Positions 1 through 5,052 of a stretch of DNA of 6,408 nucleotides are shown here, one piece after another. Source of the stretch: Phycisphaerales bacterium (GTDB lineage: Bacteria > Pseudomonadota > Gammaproteobacteria > Competibacterales > Competibacteraceae); contig JACSSB010000247.1 of the NCBI GenBank assembly GCA_014879435.1, forward strand, positions 1 through 6,408, written 5' to 3'. Every line of letters begins with the position of its first letter. Position 1 is the stretch's first letter. The translations under genes were made by a program, and so were the position numbers. Below the pieces are notes generated by a model. That model was not told where the DNA came from. It made no database searches and saw nothing but the letters and a program-made list of their open reading frames with translations.

Positions 1-410
1 GAGACCTGTCGCATCACCGCGAATGCGGCTACGGCATCGGGTGGCGCGAGCAGGGCGCCGAGTGCCACCGCCGCTGCCCAAGGCATATCGGGCAGAAACC
101 AACGGGCGGTGATCGCCACCGCCACCGTTGTCAGGCCAACGGCCACCAGGATGAGTGACAAGATCGGTCGCCAGTTACGCTTGAGGTCGCGTAGCGAGGC
201 ATCGTGCGCTGCATCGACCAGAATCGGTGCCACGAACAGAGCCAGGATCAGCTCGGGGGATAGATCGAGGCGTGGCGTACCCGGCAGCAGCGCGATAATG
301 CCGCCACCGAGTGCCAGCAGCGTTGGATAGGGTACGTGAATGGCCTGCGCCAGTATCGAGAGTAAGGCCGCGCCTAACAACAGCAGAAGGATCGTTTCAA
401 AAATAAGCAT
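1..410 (-). CDS. Na+/H+ antiporter, CPA1/NhaP family, N-terminal part (cut by window edge)
   Basis: Partial inner-membrane cation:proton antiporter; 136 codons are present and the gene continues beyond base 1. My translation starts MLIFETILLLLLGAALLS, a hydrophobic first segment (about residues 1-24). It is followed by HVPYPTLLALGGG (25-37), the conserved PYP-x-LL-x-LGG signature of bacterial CPA1 exchangers, and by a second segment ending in LLPGTP (41-46). Residues 52-68 (PELILALFVAPILVDAA) match the family's third conserved block, and a basic loop RDLKRNWRPI (74-83) comes next. WAAAVALGALLAPPDAVAA (111-129) is the family's most diagnostic stretch, with PPDA at 123-126. The ion-binding Asp region expected further on lies outside the window, so ion specificity cannot be judged. 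The ATG at 408-410 was chosen because the conserved N-terminus begins there; its best Shine-Dalgarno candidate (AGGAAG, 424-429) is 13 nt away and therefore weak. It lies 76 bp after the preceding SDR gene on the same strand, so co-transcription is possible but unproven. Confidence 0.88.
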   Translation of the reverse strand, partial: MLIFETILLLLLGAALLSILAQAIHVPYPTLLALGGGIIALLPGTPRLDLSPELILALFVAPILVDAAHDASLRDLKRNWRPILSLILVAVGLTTVAVAITARWFLPDMPWAAAVALGALLAPPDAVAAFAVMRQV

Positions 411-486
411 GTGTGGGACCGATCTTCCTGGTGATCGATATGGAATGTTGAGGCCCTGATGGCAAGAGGATCGCGGCGCAAATACC

Positions 487-1077
487 TCAGGCGTGGTGTA
501 CGCCCAGACTGTTACGGATCTCTAGATCGGGTGTCATGGCGAGCTTGACGACCAGATCGGCGACACTCTTGCGGGACACAGTGGCATCCTGATTTGAGAA
601 TAGCTCGCCTTTATGGGTGATGCCGTAGGCGATTTCGTCGCGGTCATTGAGCCAAGCCGGGCGAATCAAAGTGTAGTCCAGATCAGAGTCCTCAATGATC
701 TTAGCCGATTTGCGGTAAGGGTCCAGAATACTGCCGTGCCGTTCACCCGGTACCTCATCGTAGATCCCCATGGAACTGATGAAGATGAGGCGTTTAAGCC
801 CGATCTTGTCCATGGCATGCACGATTGCCTGTGCCTGTTGTTCGAGGCGCCCCGCTAGGTTGGCGTAGACCACATCCTGAGCTGCCATGGCCGCTTCCAA
901 GGCATCCGCATTGAGTACATCGCCTTCGATGATCCGAAGGCGGTCGGAATTGGTCAGTTTCAGGCGATTCGACTTGCGTAGATAGAGAGTGAGTTGGATA
1001 TCGCTGCGTTCGAGGAACAGTGCAGTCGCTACCCGTGCGATTTGGCCGTTGGCACCGAGAATGAGAATTTTGCGCAT
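487..1077 (-). CDS. NAD(P)-binding atypical SDR (NmrA/YwnB-like), probable oxidoreductase
   Basis: Cytosolic 196-residue single-domain Rossmann protein. The N-terminus MRKILILGANGQIARVAT carries the nucleotide-binding turn GANGQIA (residues 8-14), the GxxGxxA form seen in atypical SDRs of the NmrA/BVR-B/YwnB type. Further family-like blocks are EGDVLNADALEAAM (a typical second-strand Asp-Val block), an ISSMGIYDE strand end, and DLDYTLIRPAWL near residue 150, the 'xxTxxRPxxL' element of these proteins. The only YxxxK-like run is PYRKSAK, so the classic SDR catalytic Tyr-Lys pair is not clearly preserved. Members of this group include flavin/biliverdin-reductase-like enzymes and redox-sensing regulators; the substrate is unknown. 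The ATG at 1075-1077 is taken because the Rossmann strand starts right after it. No strong Shine-Dalgarno sequence precedes it. A 17-bp inverted repeat (1094-1142) lies just upstream and could control this gene. The length is normal for the group. Confidence 0.85.
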   Translation of the reverse strand: MRKILILGANGQIARVATALFLERSDIQLTLYLRKSNRLKLTNSDRLRIIEGDVLNADALEAAMAAQDVVYANLAGRLEQQAQAIVHAMDKIGLKRLIFISSMGIYDEVPGERHGSILDPYRKSAKIIEDSDLDYTLIRPAWLNDRDEIAYGITHKGELFSNQDATVSRKSVADLVVKLAMTPDLEIRNSLGVHHA

Positions 1078-1093
1078 GAGCTATTTCGGCTTT

Positions 1094-1142
1094 CAATGAT
1101 TGAGTGGTGCTCTTGAAGCACTATTGCACCACCCAATCATTG
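1094..1142. repeat. 17-bp imperfect inverted repeat between SUMF1-fold gene and SDR gene
   Basis: The left arm is CAATGATTGAGTGGTGC (1094-1110) and the right arm GCACCACCCAATCATTG (1126-1142). They are complementary except at one position, which becomes a G:U wobble if transcribed on the minus strand. The spacer is 15 nt. A shorter competing hairpin, GTGCT/AGCAC (1107-1111 with 1117-1121), uses part of the left arm. No T-run follows on either strand, so a classic intrinsic terminator is unlikely. A weak -10-like hexamer TACAAT (minus strand, 1139-1144) overlaps the outer edge, which would place the repeat at the start of an SDR transcript, as an operator or a 5'-UTR stem. No good -35 element is visible. 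The repeat is seen directly; its function is inference. Confidence 0.6.
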
Positions 1143-1184
1143 TATTAAATGGAAGAGATGCTTGTGGTTCGGCGGGGGAATGAT

Positions 1185-2051
1185 TTATCCGTTGCCGTTT
1201 GCGTTCATGGCCACACGGAAACCAATACTGATGCCCCGATAACCGGTCGGATAGCCTTTACGCATGGCGGAATGCCAGCCATCTGCGGTGCTATGCCAGC
1301 TACCCCCGCGTACCACATGTTGGTCCCCTTGCGATGGACCTTGCGGATCTTGAGTCGGGCTTTTCTGATAGTAGGTATCGGAATAAAAATCCTGTACCCA
1401 TTCCCAAGCATTCCCGTGCATGTCATACAAACCCCACGGATTTGGGCGTTTGGTGGCTACCGGATGAGTGCCACCGGTGAGGAAATTGCCGCCGTACCAA
1501 GCATATTGCTCCAGATCGCTCTCGTTATCGCCGAAAGAGTAGCGCGTTTGCGTACCAGCACGAGCGGCGTATTCCCATTCCGCTTCAGTCGGTAAACGAT
1601 AGCGATTCGTGCCCTCGCGCTCATTCAGTTTCTGGATAAAGTCTTGGGCGTCTTGCCAGGAAACTGTTGCCGGATGACTGGGTCGGGTGATCCGCGCCTT
1701 CATTCCAGGCATATTATAATAAGGATTGGAACGCTCCAGGTTATAAGGACTACCACCCATCACGGTTTCCCACTGTGCTTGAGTCACTTCGGTAGTCGCT
1801 AGGTAAAATGGCTGGCTAATCCTTAACTGATGCTGCGGCTTTTCCTGTGCATAAGCATAATCAGCGTCATCCGCTGAACCCATCTTGAAACTGCCCGCTG
1901 GAATCAAGATAAATTCCATACCGATGCTGTTTTTATAGGTAGGTTCGGTTGGCATTGTGGCTGAAGGATTGTCGCTTGCTGGTACGCCGATTGCTGTGGC
2001 AAGGAAGAGCGTCATCCCTGCCCAAACTGGAGCTTTCATCATGCGCTTCAT
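1185..2051 (-). CDS. Exported formylglycine-generating-enzyme (SUMF1/C-type-lectin) fold protein, cysteine-free
   Basis: 288 residues from ATG 2049-2051. A signal peptide is clear: basic MKRMMK, hydrophobic core to about residue 22, and a probable cleavage after GVPA (22-25), so the protein is likely periplasmic or secreted. The mature part is one FGE-sulfatase (SUMF1) domain. It shows MEFILIPAGSFKMGS (45-59), TEVTQAQW (87-94), RLPTEAEWEYAARAG, NPWGLYDMHGNAWEWVQD, VVRGGSW (246-252) and IGFRVA (276-281). These blocks define the family. Genuine oxygen-dependent FGEs need a redox cysteine pair after the RGGSW block; here the segment is HSTADGWHSAMRKG and the whole protein has no cysteine. FGE catalysis is therefore very unlikely. 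A binding or structural role, or one like diversity-generating-retroelement target proteins, is possible. An alternative GTG start at 2061-2063 adds four residues, but AGGTGG (2060-2065) favours the ATG. The gene starts 18 bp after the upstream SDR. By eye it is more AT-rich than its neighbours. The precise function is unknown. Confidence 0.88.
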   Translation of the reverse strand: MKRMMKAPVWAGMTLFLATAIGVPASDNPSATMPTEPTYKNSIGMEFILIPAGSFKMGSADDADYAYAQEKPQHQLRISQPFYLATTEVTQAQWETVMGGSPYNLERSNPYYNMPGMKARITRPSHPATVSWQDAQDFIQKLNEREGTNRYRLPTEAEWEYAARAGTQTRYSFGDNESDLEQYAWYGGNFLTGGTHPVATKRPNPWGLYDMHGNAWEWVQDFYSDTYYQKSPTQDPQGPSQGDQHVVRGGSWHSTADGWHSAMRKGYPTGYRGISIGFRVAMNANGNG

Positions 2052-2059
2052 GATCACTT

Positions 2060-2067
2060 CCACCTTT
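2060..2067 (-). promoter_or_regulatory. Ribosome binding site deciding the start of the SUMF1-fold gene
   Basis: The minus strand reads AAAGGTGG here, 8 nt before ATG 2049-2051. A GTG codon at 2061-2063 lies inside this motif and would leave little Shine-Dalgarno sequence ahead of itself. The ATG start is therefore preferred, and it puts the basic MKRMMK residues at the very N-terminus of the signal peptide. The site lies just past the stop of the preceding SDR (2070-2072), consistent with translational coupling. Confidence 0.6.
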
Positions 2068-2069
2068 GT

Positions 2070-2897
2070 TCATTTCGGTGCCAGTTCACCGTACCAGTAA
2101 GCTGCGGTGACGCCGCCATCCATAAGAAAATCGCTGCCGGTAATGAACGTCCCTTCGGGTCCCATCATGAGGGCGGCCACGGCGCCGACTTCATCTGGTG
2201 TACCGCCGCGCCCGACCGGGGACAGTTCGATCATGCGCTGATAACCCTCAGCACGTGGGCCAGTGAGTTCATCCCTAGCGAGGGGTGTGAAAATAATGCC
2301 GGGGCTGATGGTGTTGACGCGTGCGCCGCGCTTGCCCCACCGAACTGCCTCGGCTCTGACGCGTAGCGAGTTGCCACGTTTGGCGAGCTGATAGGCGTGG
2401 AGCGAGTCCTTGATTTCATCAGGTTGCAGCATCGGCAACGCCAGCAACTCTTCGACCGGCGTGGTCGCCAGCGCTTTATCTTGTTCCGGTGTTAACGCAG
2501 GTAGGCGATGCCCAGACTGCGAGGCGATCACAATGCCGGACCCGCCAGCGGCGATCACATTGCCGAACAACTCCAGCACCAAGGCAGTGCCGTAGAGATC
2601 GACCTTTAGAATCGTGGCTGGCGGTGCTTGTGAGGGAGAAACTCCCGCGACTTGAATCACCCCGGTTACGGGGCCAGTGGCCGTGGCTTGCGCAACCAGC
2701 GCTTCAACCGATGCACGCGAAGCGATATCGACAAGACAGGTGCTGACCTCGAATCCGGCATCAAACAGGGTTTTCGCGGCAGCATCGGCATTCTCTTGAC
2801 GCAGATCCGCCAGTAGCACGTGTTGACCTGCGCTGACTCGCCGTGCAATGGCTTGGCCGATGGAACCTGCACCGATCACTACGATAACGTTGGGCAT
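2070..2897 (-). CDS. Short-chain dehydrogenase/reductase, tandem paralogue A
   Basis: 275-residue cytosolic SDR oxidoreductase. The N-terminus PNVIVVIGAGSIGQAIARR has the GxGxxG turn (G9, G11, G14). Asp31 at the end of the second strand (HVLLAD) suggests a preference for NAD(H). The catalytic residues by position are Ser126 (IASQSG), Tyr169 and Lys173 (AYQLAK). The Ser-Tyr spacing is 43 rather than the usual 13 or so, because of an extra helical segment PALTPEQDKALATTPVEE and beyond. The Asn usually found in the fourth helix is Asp100 (KVDLYG), and the NAG motif is VAG (83-85). GARVNTISPGIIFTPL and ITGSDFLMDGG near the C-terminus are standard SDR blocks. The long insertion recalls the 3-alpha-hydroxysteroid dehydrogenase/carbonyl reductase of Comamonas (from memory), but the substrate is unknown. 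ATG 2895-2897 is chosen over an in-frame TTG at 2913-2915 because AAGGAGG lies 5 nt before it. About half of its residues match the adjacent SDR B by eye. It is probably co-transcribed with the SUMF1-fold gene. Confidence 0.9.
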   Translation of the reverse strand: MPNVIVVIGAGSIGQAIARRVSAGQHVLLADLRQENADAAAKTLFDAGFEVSTCLVDIASRASVEALVAQATATGPVTGVIQVAGVSPSQAPPATILKVDLYGTALVLELFGNVIAAGGSGIVIASQSGHRLPALTPEQDKALATTPVEELLALPMLQPDEIKDSLHAYQLAKRGNSLRVRAEAVRWGKRGARVNTISPGIIFTPLARDELTGPRAEGYQRMIELSPVGRGGTPDEVGAVAALMMGPEGTFITGSDFLMDGGVTAAYWYGELAPK

Positions 2898-2902
2898 GAC
2901 AT

Positions 2903-2909
2903 CCTCCTT
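2903..2909 (-). promoter_or_regulatory. Strong Shine-Dalgarno deciding the start of SDR A
   Basis: A perfect AAGGAGG on the minus strand ends 5 nt before ATG 2895-2897. A longer reading from the in-frame TTG at 2913-2915 would translate through this motif, adding the residues MKKEDV. The ATG is therefore the likely start, and it places the Rossmann strand at residue 3, as expected. Confidence 0.75.
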
Positions 2910-2961
2910 TTTCAAAGATGAAGAATTAGCGTAGTGGGAATGACTGTTGCGATGGTTGGTA

Positions 2962-3795
2962 TTAATCCGGGGTGGTTAAACGACCGGTCTTCATTGCGGC
3001 AATTACGCCGCCATCAATCAGCAGATCACTGCCGGTTACGAAGCCCGCATCCGGGCCAAGCAGGAAAGAAGCAGCGATTGCAATCTCGTCCGGGGAGGCC
3101 ATCCGCTTGGCGGGTGAGGCGTCTATCATTGCGCGGTACATTTCGCCGATTTCCGAGTTCAACTCATGCAACGCTAGCGGCGTCACGATGATGCCGGGAC
3201 TGATCGAATTGACCCGCGCTCCGCGTGCGCCCCACGTCATCGCCGATGCTTGTACGCGCAAGTGATTAGCACGCTTGGCGATCATGTAGGCAACGACGGA
3301 GTTTGGTATCGCATTCGCCTGGAGGAAGGGCAGTTTGAGCAGATCCTCGGTCGGGGTGTGGATCAGTGCCTGATCCTGTTCCGGCGGCAGCGCGGGCATC
3401 ATGTGACCGGCCATGCTGGAGATAATCAGGCCAGCGCCACCAGGCGCGATGATTTGGCCGAACTCGTCAAATACCACAGCAGTCCCATACAGATCGACCT
3501 TCAGCACGCCTTCGATGGGGGCCATGTTGGGCGATAGACCAGCGGTATTGACCACTTGCACCACATTACCGAGTGCGGCAGCGGCGGTGGCCAGTGCGTG
3601 TACCGATTGGCGTGAACTCACATCAACCGGGTGCGTCTCGACGGTATATCCAGCCTCGCGCATCGCCAATGCGGCGGCATTCAGCGTCTTTTCGTTGAAA
3701 TCCGCCAATAGAACGGTTTTGCCGAAGCCCTGGCGGCGGCCGATAGCGACGCCGATGCCTCCAGCACCGATGATGACGACCACTTCTTTCTTCAT
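2962..3795 (-). CDS. Short-chain dehydrogenase/reductase, tandem paralogue B
   Basis: 277-residue SDR oxidoreductase, paralogous to SDR A just downstream. The Rossmann turn is GAGGIG (10-15). Asp32 in TVLLAD points to NAD(H). NTAG (83-86) keeps the usual NxAG element, which SDR A lacks. The catalytic set by position is Ser127 (ISSMAG), Tyr170 and Lys174 (AYMIAK), with Asp101 (KVDLYG) where most SDRs have Asn. The 43-residue Ser-Tyr spacing includes an extra segment (MPALPPEQDQALIHTPTED) shared with SDR A, which marks both as one subfamily. GARVNSISPGIIVTPL and VTGSDLLIDGG complete the fold. The start is ATG 3793-3795, with AAGGA (3804-3808) 8 nt upstream. SDR A begins 64 bp after this gene's stop. 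The ketone or alcohol substrate cannot be told from the sequence. A tandem duplication followed by divergence is the simplest origin of the pair. Confidence 0.9.
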   Translation of the reverse strand: MKKEVVVIIGAGGIGVAIGRRQGFGKTVLLADFNEKTLNAAALAMREAGYTVETHPVDVSSRQSVHALATAAAALGNVVQVVNTAGLSPNMAPIEGVLKVDLYGTAVVFDEFGQIIAPGGAGLIISSMAGHMMPALPPEQDQALIHTPTEDLLKLPFLQANAIPNSVVAYMIAKRANHLRVQASAMTWGARGARVNSISPGIIVTPLALHELNSEIGEMYRAMIDASPAKRMASPDEIAIAASFLLGPDAGFVTGSDLLIDGGVIAAMKTGRLTTPD

Positions 3796-3829
3796 GGAGG
3801 TTTTCCTTTTTCTTATTTCTTAAATCATT

Positions 3830-3914
3830 CTTTGCAAAGGGAGGTTAAGGGGGATTTGAGTACCATCGCTCGGGTGAAATCCCCCCCGGCCCCCCTTTTT
3901 CAAAGGGGGGAGGT
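3830..3914. repeat. Dispersed G/C-rich palindromic repeat, paired copy (MITE/REP-like)
   Basis: This element fills most of the 144-bp gap between the AKR and SDR B genes. The outer part has two inverted arms, AAAGGGAGGTTAAGGGGGAT (from 3836) and ATCCCCCCCGGCCCCCCTTT (to 3898), complementary at most positions, around a central spacer of about 20 nt. The right half also folds by itself: CCCCCCTTT (3890-3898), loop TTC, AAAGGGGGG (3902-3910), followed by AGGT. The left end has a degenerate counterpart, CTTTGCAAAG (3830-3839). Repeats of this style are common between genes in proteobacterial genomes, and chance reading frames through them give peptides such as SPPAPLFQRGE. No T-run follows on the minus strand, so intrinsic termination is not supported. 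It could still protect or end the AKR transcript. Confidence 0.75.
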
Positions 3915-3939
3915 GAACAGTGGATTTAGAACGCGCTCA

Positions 3940-4938
3940 TCACAGGCCGCTCATCTTCAACACGACTGGGGGCAAACGTTCGCCCTCCAAAGGAAGTTTC
4001 GCGGCGGCCTCGTCGAGGGATCGCAGCTCATCGGCGCTTAGCTCGACGTTCAACGCACCCAGGTTTTCTTCCAATCGGTGCAGCTTTGTCGTGCCGGGAA
4101 TCGGCACAATCCACGGCTTTTGAGCAAGTAGCCATGCGAGTGCAATTTGTGCAGGGGTGGCCGATTTTTGCTGGGCGGCATCGTGCAGCAATGCCACCAA
4201 TGCCAGATTCGCTTCGCGCGCTTCGGGTGCGAAGCGCGGAACCGTGGATCGAAAATCGGTACTGTCGAATGTCGTGGATGCGTCGATTTTGCCGGTGAGA
4301 AAACCAGCGCCCAGCGGACTGAACGGCACAAAGCCGATGCCGAGTTCTTCGAGTATCGGTAAGAGCTGTGTCTGCGGGTTGCGGTACCACAGCGAAAACT
4401 CGCTCTGCAACGCGGCGACCGGTTGCACGGCATGGGCGCGGCGGATCGTCTGCACGCCAGCTTCCGATAGGCCGAAATGCTTAACCTTGCCCTGAGCAAT
4501 CAGCTCCTGCACCGTACCCGCCACATCTTCAATCGGTACCGCAGGATCAACGCGGTGCTGATAGAACAAGTCGATGGTTTCAATCTGCAATCGCTTGAGT
4601 GAAGCATCGCAGACTTCACGAATATGTTCCGGTCGGCTATTGACCAAACCTGCTCGACGTTCACCGGTTTGGGGATCGATATCGAAGCCAAACTTGGTGG
4701 CAATCACCACCGCATCGCGGATAGGCGCCAGTGCTTCACCGACCAGTTCCTCGTTCTTGAAGGGGCCATACACTTCGGCCGTATCAAAGAAGGTGACGCC
4801 GCGCTCGTAGGCACCGCGAATCAGCGCGATACCCGTGGCCTTGTCCACAGGCGCACCATAGGCTTGGCTCAAGCCCATGCAGCCTAATCCAAGGGCTGAT
4901 ACTTCAAGACCACTGTTTCCAAGTATGCGTGTTTGCAT
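3940..4938 (-). CDS. Aldo/keto reductase
   Basis: 332-residue cytosolic NADPH-type aldo/keto reductase with a (beta/alpha)8 barrel; the family reduces aldehydes and ketones to alcohols. The N-terminus MQTRILGNSGLEVSALGLGC is typical of the group related to YajO, YghZ and other bacterial oxidoreductases of this family. The catalytic tetrad is visible: Asp52 and Tyr57 in FFDTAEVYG, Lys82 in IATKFG, and His128 in LFYQHRVDP. The cofactor region is present near the C-terminus as VPIPGTTKLHRLEENLGA. The length and all motifs are normal, so the gene looks intact. ATG 4936-4938 is the only sensible start, because the conserved barrel begins at once; the Shine-Dalgarno sequence before it is weak (GAG-like). 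The gene is flanked on both sides by copies of the same hairpin repeat. It follows the ADH gene by 114 bp on the same strand, consistent with a shared role in carbonyl reduction, although the substrate is unknown. Confidence 0.93.
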   Translation of the reverse strand: MQTRILGNSGLEVSALGLGCMGLSQAYGAPVDKATGIALIRGAYERGVTFFDTAEVYGPFKNEELVGEALAPIRDAVVIATKFGFDIDPQTGERRAGLVNSRPEHIREVCDASLKRLQIETIDLFYQHRVDPAVPIEDVAGTVQELIAQGKVKHFGLSEAGVQTIRRAHAVQPVAALQSEFSLWYRNPQTQLLPILEELGIGFVPFSPLGAGFLTGKIDASTTFDSTDFRSTVPRFAPEAREANLALVALLHDAAQQKSATPAQIALAWLLAQKPWIVPIPGTTKLHRLEENLGALNVELSADELRSLDEAAAKLPLEGERLPPVVLKMSGL

Positions 4939-5011
4939 GCGTGTTCTCGGTAATCGTTGGTGGTGGCCACGCTCTTAGATGACCACCCTGAAACATTGAA
5001 CTTCTTCAGTT

Positions 5012-5042
5012 CCCCCCTTTAGCAAAGGGGGGAGGTCAACGG
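5012..5042. repeat. Dispersed G/C-rich hairpin repeat, single copy
   Basis: CCCCCCTTT (5012-5020), loop AGC, AAAGGGGGG (5024-5032), then AGGT. Its 31 bases match 3890-3920 at 27 positions in the same orientation, so the two are copies of one repeat family lying as direct repeats either side of the AKR gene. The hairpin lies just after the ADH stop on the minus strand. No T-run follows on that strand, so it is a poor intrinsic terminator but a plausible 3'-end mRNA stem. Confidence 0.75.
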
Positions 5043-5052
5043 TTACGGATAA

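Noticed and set aside
109..330. A 73-codon plus-strand open frame near the left edge
   Set aside because: It is antisense to the antiporter gene, whose conserved membrane motifs are clear on the minus strand.
1101..1142. Sigma-54 promoter or NtrC site, suggested by TGGTGC and TTGCACC
   Set aside because: The spacing does not fit a -24/-12 element, and the arms are in the opposite order and at a different distance from the NtrC consensus.
1149..1595. A 148-codon plus-strand open frame
   Set aside because: It is antisense to the conserved C-terminal half of the SUMF1-fold gene, with no motif of its own.
3413..3823. A 136-codon plus-strand open frame
   Set aside because: It lies antisense to SDR B, which has full catalytic motifs; its composition (Ala/Pro/Arg/Thr-rich) is that of a reverse-strand shadow and it shows no family motif.
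3832..4041. A 69-codon plus-strand open frame with SPPAPLFQRGE
   Set aside because: It is a translation of the G/C-rich repeat running on into the antisense of the AKR gene.
5012..5042. Intrinsic terminator after the ADH gene
   Set aside because: The stem is strong, but no T-run follows on the minus strand; the same holds for the copy at 3890-3920. Both are better described as repeats.
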